DNA of 13,578 nucleotides from Deltaproteobacteria bacterium (lineage in GTDB: Bacteria > UBA10199 > 2-02-FULL-44-16): NCBI GenBank assembly GCA_016203825.1, contig JACQMA010000182.1, forward strand, positions 1 through 13,578, read 5' to 3'. The position numbers and the translations under genes are program-made. The notes beneath the pieces were generated by a model. The model made no database searches. It was not told the DNA's origin and was given only the letters and a program-made list of their open reading frames with translations. How positions within the stretch are numbered: the stretch's first letter is position 1; every line of letters begins with the position of its first letter. Positions 1-6,565 of the stretch are shown in pieces.

Positions 1-1563
1 AATCTCGTCGGCAACGCCGTGAAGTTCACACCCGAAGGGGGAACCATCACCATTCGCGCCTGGGACGATGGTGATATTTTGAATGTGACGGTTGCCGATA
101 CCGGTATTGGCATCTCTGAAGAACACCGTGAACGTGTCTTCGAGCGCTTCATGCAGGTCGATGCCTCTTCCACGCGCGCCTATGGCGGCATGGGTGTCGG
201 CCTTTCGCTCGTCAAGGATTTGGTCGAACAGCACGGGGGAAGTGTTGCCGTCGAGAGTGACATCGGCAAGGGAAGTATTTTTACCGTTCGTCTTCCTCGT
301 GGTCGAGAACACTTCCGCGTTCCGGAGGCAAGTGGTGAAGCATGGGTTCCACTCACAACCAATGTCAGTCGCGAGGCCCTCGCCGGGGCGGAATCCGTCT
401 CCGACGATCGTGTCCCCGAACTTTCAGTGGCTGAAGGGGCACCGACCATTCTCGTCGTCGACGATACCGCCGAGATGCGCGACGCCGTGCGAAATGTTCT
501 GAGTGGTTTTCACGTCGTCACCGCCAACGATGGGGTCGAAGGACTGGTGGCTGCTCGCGAACACACACCCGATCTTATTATCAGCGATGTCATGATGCCG
601 CGAAAGGATGGACATGCCTTCGTTCAGGATTTGAAATCCGATCCGGCATTCGCTGACACTCCTGTGATTCTTCTCACCGCAAAAGTGGGGGAGGAAAATC
701 TTGCGGCGGGTTTCGCGGCCGGCGCCGACGATTACATCGTCAAACCCTTTCAGCCCAAGGAAGTGATCGCGCGCGTGACCAATCTCCTCAAAATCCAGCG
801 CCAAAAACGAGAACTAGAACAGATGAATCAAGAACTCAAAAACATCCGCCAAGAGCTGATCCAGTCGGAAAAATCAGCGGCGGTGGGTGTACTCGCGGCA
901 GGCATGGCCCATGAACTCAACAATCCCGTCGCCGCCATTCGCAACTACCTTCAGGATATTCTCGAAGAGCTTCCGAACGACTCTCCGTACCACGATCGCA
1001 TCGAAGGTGCGGAGCGAGCCACCGAGCGTTGCAAACGGATCGTGGCCGACGTCTTGGCCTTTTCTCAGCAAGGGTCGACGGGTGAGCCCTGTCAGATCAA
1101 TGACCTCGTGACGAAGACGGCCGAGGTCGCAAAGCGCGAGCTCCTGCAACCCACCATGACCCTCACGACGAACCTCGCCGCCGACATTCCCTCTTCCATC
1201 GTCAATCCGATCGAACTCAAACAGGTCCTCATGAATCTTCTGGTGAATGCGCGCGATGCCATCGACGGAAAAGGGACGATTACGCTGACCACACGAAAAA
1301 CCGATGGCCGCATCTGCATCGAAGTGCGTGATACCGGATCGGGGATTGCCCTGGAACATCAAACAAAAATCTTCGATCCCTTTTTCACCACGAAACCCGC
1401 CGGAAAAGGGATGGGACTCGGCCTTGCCTTAAGTTCAACCATGATCAAACGTGCGGGAGGCGATCTGCAGGTTGAAAGCCAGCTAGGACAGGGGTCGTGT
1501 TTTCGCATCACCCTCCCCATCACGCCCAGCAAGGCATCGCCGGCGTCCCCAAAAATTTCTTAG
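1..1563 (+). CDS. hybrid sensor histidine kinase, C-terminal part (5' end outside window)
   Basis: This is the 3' portion (520 codons visible) of a hybrid histidine kinase that autophosphorylates and passes phosphate to a response regulator. The reading frame is open at base 1. Residues 1-100 are the end of a first kinase ATPase domain: N-box NLVGNAVKFTP at codon 1, DTGIG at 33-37 and the GMGVGLSL glycine box near 63-70. A receiver domain spans about 148-265, with acidic pocket VVDD, phosphoacceptor Asp196 (SDVMMPRKDG) and Lys248. A coiled coil (about 265-295) leads into a second core: H-box AAGMAHELNNP with His304, N-box NLLVNARDAI from residue 412, DTGSG at 444 and GMGLGLAL. All catalytic motifs look intact. 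The next gene is a receiver protein 51 nt downstream and probably co-transcribed; it is the obvious candidate partner. The sensory input domain lies upstream and cannot be seen, so the stimulus is unknown. Confidence 0.93.
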   Translation, partial: NLVGNAVKFTPEGGTITIRAWDDGDILNVTVADTGIGISEEHRERVFERFMQVDASSTRAYGGMGVGLSLVKDLVEQHGGSVAVESDIGKGSIFTVRLPRGREHFRVPEASGEAWVPLTTNVSREALAGAESVSDDRVPELSVAEGAPTILVVDDTAEMRDAVRNVLSGFHVVTANDGVEGLVAAREHTPDLIISDVMMPRKDGHAFVQDLKSDPAFADTPVILLTAKVGEENLAAGFAAGADDYIVKPFQPKEVIARVTNLLKIQRQKRELEQMNQELKNIRQELIQSEKSAAVGVLAAGMAHELNNPVAAIRNYLQDILEELPNDSPYHDRIEGAERATERCKRIVADVLAFSQQGSTGEPCQINDLVTKTAEVAKRELLQPTMTLTTNLAADIPSSIVNPIELKQVLMNLLVNARDAIDGKGTITLTTRKTDGRICIEVRDTGSGIALEHQTKIFDPFFTTKPAGKGMGLGLALSSTMIKRAGGDLQVESQLGQGSCFRITLPITPSKASPASPKIS

Positions 1564-1603
1564 CCAAAACCACGCTTTCGAGTAAAATAAGGGCATTACG
1601 TGC

Positions 1604-1611
1604 GGGGGTGG
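1604..1611 (+). promoter_or_regulatory. ribosome binding site fixing the start of the receiver-GAF gene
   Basis: The G-rich stretch GGGGGTGG ends a few bases before ATG 1615. An in-frame GTG at 1600 lies upstream of it and would add five residues (reading MRGWS) before the conserved receiver start PHVLLVEDDED. ATG 1615 is therefore the better start. Confidence 0.6.
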
Positions 1612-1614
1612 TCT

Positions 1615-2817
1615 ATGCCTCACGTCTTGTTGGTTGAAGATGATGAAGACTTGAGTCGAGCCATGATGGCGAGGCTTGGCAAGCGCGAGTATACGGTCAC
1701 ACGAGGGGCAACGGCCGAAGAAGCCCTCACACTTCTGGAACATTCCAAGACACCCTTTGATGCCGTCGTGACAGACCTCAAACTCCCCGGCATCGATGGC
1801 ATTGCCTTTGTCAAAAAAGTTCGGGAGACACACGCCAACATTCCGATTATCGTCATTACAGGATATGCGAGTCTCGAATCGGCACGCGAGGCGCTTCAGC
1901 TTGAAGTATCCGATTATCTCCTCAAGCCCTTGAACGTGATCGAGGAACTCATTGATCCGCTGGAGAAGGCCATTCGGACCTATCATCTCGAACGCGACAA
2001 TGAAGCCCTCATGAAAAAACTCAAACACAAGGTTGGAGAACTCGAGCACGCCAACAGCACGCTTCGGTTGCAGGGAAAAATCTTTGAATTGATCGCACTG
2101 AATTCCGATATCAGTTTGATCCTGGAAACCCTGGGAACCCTGATTGAGCAGCTCTCTCACGGCGGCATCACGAGTTTTATTCTCATTTCCGACGACGGAG
2201 AGTTGTTTCCCGAGCCCCAACGCGCATCGGGTGGCCGGTGGGATTCAGAGGCACAACTTCGCACCCTGATTCGCATCGCCGACATCGAGCCCGACCCTCA
2301 CTGGCAATCTTTTGTTCGGGCAGCACAACATCATAACATTACCGCATGTTGGGCATGGCCTCGCCCCTCCCCCGATGGCAAACTGATGGCAGCCCACGCC
2401 ATGGCCCTCACAACCAAAGAAGAACCCTCTTCCTTCCACCAGGAACTCGTGGCGGTCGCAGCGCGACTCACTGCTCTCGCCATGGAACGAAAACAAAGTG
2501 AGGGACGTGAACAACAGGCAGCCATTACCCGCGAACGTGCAGTATGGGAACATGACCTCGCGGAGCAGCTCGAACGAACGAATCAGGCATTGAAAGAGAA
2601 GGCAGGTGACTTGGAAAAATTTCACAAGCTCACGATCGACCGCGAGTGGGAAATCCTGAAACTCAAAAAAGAAATGAACGCCCTCCTTAAAAAACATGGA
2701 GAGAAAAAACGATACTCCTCCCAGAGCAAGGGCAAGGCAAAACCAAAAGAAGCTCCGCAAGAGCTGGGTGACGTCCAAACCCCCGATCCTGACTCAACAG
2801 GAAACTCATTGGAATGA
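1615..2817 (+). CDS. response regulator: receiver, GAF-like domain and conserved coiled-coil tail
   Basis: This is a 400-residue cytoplasmic signalling protein. Residues 1-120 are a receiver domain: acidic pocket Glu8/Asp9/Asp10, phosphoacceptor Asp54 in VVTDLKLPGIDG, the T/S position in ITGYAS and Lys104 in LLKPL. Residues 120-152 form a helical linker. Residues 155-295 look like a GAF domain of the type ending in AMERKQSE, with SFILISDDGELF as the central strands and ACWAWPRPSPDGK as the loop. The rest is a coiled coil carrying LEKFHKLTIDREWEILKLKKEMNALLKK, broken here as residues 333-360 of a charged helix, then a Lys/Pro-rich end. That helix resembles one I know from the ends of many deltaproteobacterial sensor proteins (from memory). 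There is no DNA-binding, enzymatic or AAA+ domain. It follows a hybrid kinase and is likely its partner, acting by protein contact; this is inference. Confidence 0.85.
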   Translation: MPHVLLVEDDEDLSRAMMARLGKREYTVTRGATAEEALTLLEHSKTPFDAVVTDLKLPGIDGIAFVKKVRETHANIPIIVITGYASLESAREALQLEVSDYLLKPLNVIEELIDPLEKAIRTYHLERDNEALMKKLKHKVGELEHANSTLRLQGKIFELIALNSDISLILETLGTLIEQLSHGGITSFILISDDGELFPEPQRASGGRWDSEAQLRTLIRIADIEPDPHWQSFVRAAQHHNITACWAWPRPSPDGKLMAAHAMALTTKEEPSSFHQELVAVAARLTALAMERKQSEGREQQAAITRERAVWEHDLAEQLERTNQALKEKAGDLEKFHKLTIDREWEILKLKKEMNALLKKHGEKKRYSSQSKGKAKPKEAPQELGDVQTPDPDSTGNSLE

Positions 2818-3010
2818 TTCATGTTTTTTGCTGTCGTGGCCTACCCTGAACGTCATTTTTCAAAATCTTGAATAATTCTCGAGAGATAGAATAAAACCAG
2901 ACACTGAGGTGGGTTCGAATGTGACCTTCGTGACCCCATCTTGACCCGCCTTGAGCCCCTTTCCAGAAAGCCCTTTAGAAACCACATGAAATCATTACGT
3001 TTTTCAGAGC

Positions 3011-3026
3011 TGGCACAACCTATGCT
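3011..3026 (+). promoter_or_regulatory. candidate sigma-54 (RpoN) -24/-12 promoter
   Basis: TGGCAC at 3011-3016, a 5-nt spacer, then ATGCT at 3022-3026. The GG and GC dinucleotides are separated by exactly 10 nt, as sigma-54 promoters require. Against the known consensus TGGCAC-N5-TTGCW only the first T of the -12 box differs. Transcription would begin near 3037, about 58 nt before the lipoprotein start. RpoN promoters need a bacterial enhancer-binding protein; none is encoded in the window. Confidence 0.5.
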
Positions 3027-3086
3027 TTTACAAGGGGTGAACGGCAACAAGGCTCCCTCCCCCAACGCATGATGATGGTCGGTCGT

Positions 3087-3093
3087 GGAGGAG
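3087..3093 (+). promoter_or_regulatory. strong Shine-Dalgarno deciding the lipoprotein start
   Basis: GGAGGAG lies just before ATG 3096 and ATG 3102. An upstream in-frame ATG at 3069 would place this site inside the coding region and lengthen the signal peptide n-region with MMMVGRGGD. Spacing slightly favours 3102 (8 nt) over 3096 (2 nt from the end of the motif, 4 nt from its GGAGG core). Either start gives the same mature lipoprotein. Confidence 0.65.
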
Positions 3094-3095
3094 AT

Positions 3096-4628
3096 ATGAA
3101 GATGAAACTGGCGGAAATCATGGGATGGTTGGCGGTTCTGGTCCTCTTCACCGGTTGTGGGGCCATCGACCTGAATCATGACGCCGCAGGATGGAGCGAT
3201 GATGATAGCGATGACAGTTCGGGGATCACCGACGGGAGGGAGGAGCTGGCTTCCGGGAGGGATGCCTACTCTCTCTCGTCGATCCCCGATTTTACGGACC
3301 TTGCCGCGATTGACCCCTCCCTCTCCCACACCAAGGCCATCGTCGGAACACCCCCGGCCTTCTCCAGCATTACGGAGGATGACATCGACACCTATTTTTT
3401 CGGCAATCTCCTTCAACAACGACGATCACGATACCGCTTCTCCAACCATCGCAACGAAGACCAATCTGAAGCATTCTATAATGCGCTCGCCAAATGCGAG
3501 CTGATGCAAAAGAACATCTGGGCCGCCTCAACGCTCGATCAAACAACGCAACCCCTCTGTTACATGAAGAAGGCGTCTCACGATGGTGTTTTTACGGACC
3601 GTGCGGGTGCCTTGATCCAAGATCAGGAGCAGTTATTTGAGCAAGAGGAATCCACCAAGGTTATCCGCGTACGCATCAAGGGCCGAAGCAGTGAGGAAGC
3701 TCCGGGCAATTATGGACTCGTGCGCATCAAGGGCAGTCGCGATACGGACAAACTGTTTGAAGCCGATATCCTCTTCTGCGACGGACGTCCCCTGGAAGCC
3801 ATTGGCGCCCATCACATTGCCATCGCAAGCGATGGGGCCTTTCTCTATCAGGGAAGTGGGCATCATCGATCAGGAACGCTCCATGCGGAACGCCAGGTGA
3901 ATATTGGCGCACAACTCACGACCGACGCGCGGGGAGAAACCACCTTCGATTCGAGCATTCCCAAAACGATGCGGCTCGCCGAACGCATTCGGGGATCAAT
4001 GCTCTCCCAGCGCGAGCGGATGACGATCGACCAGGAATCCAACCTTCTCCTCGTCCTTTCCGCAACCGACGAAGAGATGATGCTTCGCATGGAAAACCGA
4101 GGTGTACGCGGGGAACGTTTTGAAGCCAAACTCTATTCCCTCTTTGATGTGATGGGATCGAATTTTGAAGACTTGGCCTTCCGTGAGGGTGCGGCAGCCC
4201 TCGCCTTTACCGCTTATGATCGTGATGGAGACGTCGCGTGGGAACCGGTCGACGCCCAAGGTGATGCCTTCCAGCCCATCATCGGAACGGAATACCGTCA
4301 CAGCGCCACCCCGCGCTATGTCACCGTTGATGACAGCGATCTGATCGATATCGCCTCGGACGCTGCGGATCATTTCTCAAACGAATACACGTCACAACTC
4401 ATCGGTGAACTCGCATTCGATTATTCAGGTGCGGATGAGACGGATCTCGACGATGATCTTTCCGATCGTATCGGCTGCAACGAAGAAATCACCCATGATG
4501 TGGTCTTTGACATGGGTGATACCGAGAATCAGCGGGCGGTTGCGTCCTGCGCCTTCGACAACTGGCCAGAAAACATCTGTGCCGCTGCGTGGAAGGATAT
4601 CGACCTCGACGTCACCATCCAGCACTAA
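3096..4628 (+). CDS. uncharacterised large lipoprotein with acidic linker
   Basis: I do not recognise the family. The 510-residue product opens with a signal peptide (MKMKLAEIMGWLAVLVL) and a lipobox-like LFTGC with Cys21 as the likely lipidated residue. Phe at -3 is not canonical but is tolerated in some lipoproteins. A short acidic stretch rich in Asp/Ser (about residues 34-40) follows, as is usual for a surface or periplasmic linker. The rest has no membrane segment, alternates beta-like stretches and charged helices, and holds about seven cysteines spread along the chain, including pairs near residues 140-160 and 460-500. An Asp-rich DRDGDVAWEPVD segment resembles a calcium-binding loop. 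The gene stands alone: 278 nt from the upstream gene and 95 nt from icd, with its own candidate sigma-54 promoter. Its role is unknown; attachment to the inner or outer membrane is inferred. Confidence 0.8.
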   Translation: MKMKLAEIMGWLAVLVLFTGCGAIDLNHDAAGWSDDDSDDSSGITDGREELASGRDAYSLSSIPDFTDLAAIDPSLSHTKAIVGTPPAFSSITEDDIDTYFFGNLLQQRRSRYRFSNHRNEDQSEAFYNALAKCELMQKNIWAASTLDQTTQPLCYMKKASHDGVFTDRAGALIQDQEQLFEQEESTKVIRVRIKGRSSEEAPGNYGLVRIKGSRDTDKLFEADILFCDGRPLEAIGAHHIAIASDGAFLYQGSGHHRSGTLHAERQVNIGAQLTTDARGETTFDSSIPKTMRLAERIRGSMLSQRERMTIDQESNLLLVLSATDEEMMLRMENRGVRGERFEAKLYSLFDVMGSNFEDLAFREGAAALAFTAYDRDGDVAWEPVDAQGDAFQPIIGTEYRHSATPRYVTVDDSDLIDIASDAADHFSNEYTSQLIGELAFDYSGADETDLDDDLSDRIGCNEEITHDVVFDMGDTENQRAVASCAFDNWPENICAAAWKDIDLDVTIQH

Positions 4629-4647
4629 TCACCTGCTCAGGATCAAT

Positions 4648-4675
4648 TTGACAACGACGAGCGCCAATGCATGAT
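4648..4675 (+). promoter_or_regulatory. candidate sigma-70 promoter of icd
   Basis: A perfect -35 TTGACA (4648-4653) is followed after 16 nt by CATGAT (4670-4675), four of six matches to TATAAT. Transcription would start near 4682 and give a leader of about 40 nt before icd. The spacer and the -10 box lie inside the inverted repeat at 4657-4686. Confidence 0.5.
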
Positions 4676-4686
4676 ACGGCGCTCGT
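4657..4686. terminator. 9-bp inverted repeat: terminator of the lipoprotein gene or operator at icd
   Basis: ACGAGCGCC (4657-4665) pairs perfectly with GGCGCTCGT (4678-4686) around a 12-nt loop that contains ATGCAT. The right arm runs into TTTCCTTT, a weak U-tract for rho-independent termination of the gene ending at 4628. The repeat also spans most of the spacer and the -10 box of the candidate icd promoter, so a regulator binding here would block icd. The sequence cannot decide between the two roles. Confidence 0.45.
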
Positions 4687-4710
4687 TTCCTTTCAACGTA
4701 CCCATATAAA

Positions 4711-4717
4711 AAAGGAG
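4711..4717 (+). promoter_or_regulatory. ribosome binding site of icd
   Basis: AAAGGAG with a 6-nt gap to ATG 4724. It selects this start over further in-frame codons upstream at 4667 and beyond. Those would add 19 residues unlike any isocitrate dehydrogenase and would begin inside the inverted repeat. Confidence 0.75.
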
Positions 4718-4723
4718 AAAACC

Positions 4724-5944
4724 ATGAGTGGAAGTTTGATCACGAAGAACCCCGATGGATCCCTGAATGTTCCCAACGATCCGATCATCCCTTTTATCGA
4801 GGGTGATGGAATCGGCGTCGACATTTGGCCTGCGACCAAAATCGTTCTCGATGCGGCGGTTGAGAAGACCTTTGGTGGCCAAAAGAAAATCGTTTGGAAA
4901 GAAGTCCTCGCCGGCGAAAAAGCCAAAAACAAAACGGGCGAATGGCTTCCCCAGGCAACGATTGACGACATTCGAAAACACCGTGTCTCCATCAAGGGGC
5001 CACTCACGACACCCGTCGGTGGTGGTATTCGGAGTGTGAACGTCGCCATTCGTCAACAACTCGACCTCTATGCCTGCGTCCGACCGGTTCGCTATTTCGA
5101 CGGCGTGCCATCGCCGGTGAAACATCCAGAAAAACTCGACATCGTCATCTTCCGCGAAAACACGGAAGACCTGTATGCCGGCATTGAATGGGCCAGCGGA
5201 ACCCCCGAAGCCGAGAAGCTTCGCACGTTCCTCGTGCAGGAAATGAAGGCGAACATTCGTGAACGCTCTGGACTCGGCATCAAACCGATCAGCGCCTTCG
5301 CCACCAAACGCCTTATGCGCATGGCCTTGCGCTATGCCCGTCTTCACCAGCGCAATCTCGTCACGCTCGTTCATAAGGGAAATATTATGAAGTACACGGA
5401 AGGTGCTTTCCGCGACTGGGGCTACGAATTAGGACGAGAAGAGTTTGGCGATTTCACCATCACCGAAAAGGAGCTGTGGGAGAAGTTTGAGGGGAAAACT
5501 CCGAATGGAAAAATTCAAATCAAAGACCGCATTGCGGACGCGATGTTTCAAGAAATCCTCCTTCGTCCCGCAGAGTGTTCCATCATCGTCACCCCAAACT
5601 TGAACGGCGATTTTCTCTCCGATGCCTGTGCAGCGCAAGTCGGTGGACTCGGTATGGCACCGGGCGCGAATATCGGCGATGAAGCGGCGTGTTTTGAAGC
5701 GACCCACGGAACGGCACCAAAGTATGCGGGACAGGATAAAGTGAACCCTTCGTCGCTGATTCTCTCGGGCGTCATGATGCTCGAACATCTGGGATGGCAG
5801 AAGGCGGCCGATGCCGTGATCAACGGCATCACGAAAACGATCCGTCAGAAAACCGTGACCTACGATCTCGAGCGTCAGATGCAAGGGGCAACGAAGGTTT
5901 CCTGTTCGGAATATGCACGACGGATTGTGGCGAATCTCTCGTAA
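4724..5944 (+). CDS. icd: isocitrate dehydrogenase, NADP-dependent (E. coli type)
   Basis: Converts isocitrate and NADP+ to 2-oxoglutarate, CO2 and NADPH in the TCA cycle; cytoplasmic homodimer. The 406-residue protein is close to the 416 of E. coli Icd and aligns almost without gaps. The isocitrate loop [13 protein letters not shown] carries Ser104 (equivalent to phosphorylated Ser113 of E. coli), with catalytic Tyr151 (ENTEDLYAG) and Lys218. Metal ligands are Asp272, Asp296 and Asp300. The NADP-specifying residues are all present: Lys333, Tyr334, Val340, Tyr380 and Arg384 ([16 protein letters not shown]), so NADP rather than NAD use is expected. The conserved Ser leaves phosphorylation by an AceK-type kinase possible, but no aceK is in the window. 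The gene is monocistronic by appearance. Its stop lies 3 nt from the end of the convergent transglycosylase gene with no separate terminator. Confidence 0.97.
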   Translation: MSGSLITKNPDGSLNVPNDPIIPFIEGDGIGVDIWPATKIVLDAAVEKTFGGQKKIVWKEVLAGEKAKNKTGEWLPQATIDDIRKHRVSIKGPLTTPVGGGIRSVNVAIRQQLDLYACVRPVRYFDGVPSPVKHPEKLDIVIFRENTEDLYAGIEWASGTPEAEKLRTFLVQEMKANIRERSGLGIKPISAFATKRLMRMALRYARLHQRNLVTLVHKGNIMKYTEGAFRDWGYELGREEFGDFTITEKELWEKFEGKTPNGKIQIKDRIADAMFQEILLRPAECSIIVTPNLNGDFLSDACAAQVGGLGMAPGANIGDEAACFEATHGTAPKYAGQDKVNPSSLILSGVMMLEHLGWQKAADAVINGITKTIRQKTVTYDLERQMQGATKVSCSEYARRIVANLS

Positions 5945-5947
5945 CGT

Positions 5948-6487
5948 CTAAGGCTGCGCTGAAGCGACGAGGATGTTCTGATATCCTTGTAAGAGATGGA
6001 GAACTTTGCGGACATAGGCCCGCGTCTCGCGATACGGCGGAATGGCGTTATACTTTCTGACGGCTGAAGGTCCCGCGTTATAGGCAGCCAGCACCAACCG
6101 CAGATCTCCGCCAAAACGAATGATCAATTCTCGCAAATAACAAGCACCCCCCCTCGTGTTTTCAGAAGGATTCCAAACATCCTCGAGATCGAGGTGTCGC
6201 GCCGTCGTCGCGTTGATCTGCATGAGACCCATCGCCCCCTGGTGCGAACGGGCTTTGGGATCAAAATGGGATTCTGCGTGCATCACCGCCATCAGCAGCG
6301 CCGGATGGAGGTCATGGACATCGGCAACCTCGCGAACCATGGCAAGGAAGGGTGTCTCGGCCACACGAGGCCGTTGCGTCCCACGGTCCATGCCGTGAAA
6401 AAGGACCCATCCCTGGCCCATGAGCGAAACGCTCGCCAGAGCGGCAATGAGAAACGAACGCACTATAATGATGCTTTTGGCCAGCAT
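5948..6487 (-). CDS. lytic transglycosylase, Slt/MltC-like catalytic domain
   Basis: A small peptidoglycan lytic transglycosylase (179 residues), cleaving MurNAc-GlcNAc bonds with formation of 1,6-anhydro ends, exported to the periplasm. An N-terminal hydrophobic stretch (about 6-25, IIIVRSFLIAALASVSL) is a signal peptide or anchor without a lipobox. The family 1 goose-lysozyme-like fold covers about 45-170. Catalytic Glu72 sits in MHAESHFDPKA, followed by GAMGLMQIN (84-92), AAYNAGP (134-140) and the terminal IPPYRETRAYVRKV. No LysM or other wall-binding domain is present. The ATG at 6487 has only a weak GGGG upstream; a GTG at 6463 is an alternative that keeps the hydrophobic segment. It is convergent with icd and follows the M24 peptidase gene on the same strand after 78 nt, with promoter-like signals in between. 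Confidence 0.92.
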   Translation of the reverse strand: MLAKSIIIVRSFLIAALASVSLMGQGWVLFHGMDRGTQRPRVAETPFLAMVREVADVHDLHPALLMAVMHAESHFDPKARSHQGAMGLMQINATTARHLDLEDVWNPSENTRGGACYLRELIIRFGGDLRLVLAAYNAGPSAVRKYNAIPPYRETRAYVRKVLHLLQGYQNILVASAQP

Positions 6488-6501
6488 ATCCCCGTAAGAG
6501 T

Positions 6502-6517
6502 AGCAAACGGGATGCCA
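6502..6517 (-). promoter_or_regulatory. sigma-54-like element just upstream of the transglycosylase
   Basis: On the minus strand TGGCAT, 5 nt, TTGCT, with exact GG-N10-GC spacing and one mismatch to TGGCAC-N5-TTGCW. The predicted start (about 6491) lies only a few bases before ATG 6487. If used, it would give an almost leaderless message or imply a later start codon. That geometry lowers confidence. Confidence 0.3.
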
Positions 6518-6523
6518 AAAGAG

Positions 6524-6552
6524 ACTATACTAACTCTATGAAATTGTTATAA
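6524..6552 (-). promoter_or_regulatory. weak sigma-70-like promoter for the transglycosylase
   Basis: On the minus strand TTATAA (6552-6547), 17 nt, TATAGT (6529-6524). The -10 box has five of six matches and the -35 box three of six, in an AT-rich patch between two genes of higher GC. It would give a leader of about 30 nt. Confidence 0.35.
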
Positions 6553-6565
6553 TTTTTATGAATGA

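Larger units (their letters stand above)
2818..3095. other. intergenic region before the lipoprotein gene
   Basis: These 278 nt carry no convincing gene. A run of six T follows the receiver-GAF gene at 2824-2829, but the preceding TCATT-GG-AATGA repeat has too short a loop for a normal terminator. An 8-bp palindrome TCTCGAGA lies at 2877-2884. The clearest signal is the -24/-12 element at 3011-3026, listed separately. A TTGACC at 2941 has no matching -10 box at usual spacing. Confidence 0.5.

Noticed and set aside
2941..2946. TTGACC as a -35 box for the lipoprotein gene
   Set aside because: No plausible -10 hexamer at 15-19 nt.
2853..3419. 188-codon open frame on the minus strand over the start of the lipoprotein gene
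   Set aside because: It overlaps the signal peptide and linker of a gene with a strong ribosome site, shows no recognisable motif, and its composition looks like the complement of the acidic stretch.
3295..3600. Near-identical TTTTACGGACC seen twice in the lipoprotein gene
   Set aside because: Short, about 300 nt apart and in coding sequence (FTDL and FTDR); readily explained by chance and codon preference.
4667..4723. Upstream extension of icd to a non-ATG codon at 4667
   Set aside because: It would begin inside the inverted repeat and before the strong AAAGGAG site; the added residues do not resemble isocitrate dehydrogenases.
6548..6553. Perfect TATAAT on the plus strand
   Set aside because: No plus-strand gene follows for more than 1 kb; the stretch is simply the AT-rich gap that probably holds the minus-strand transglycosylase promoter.
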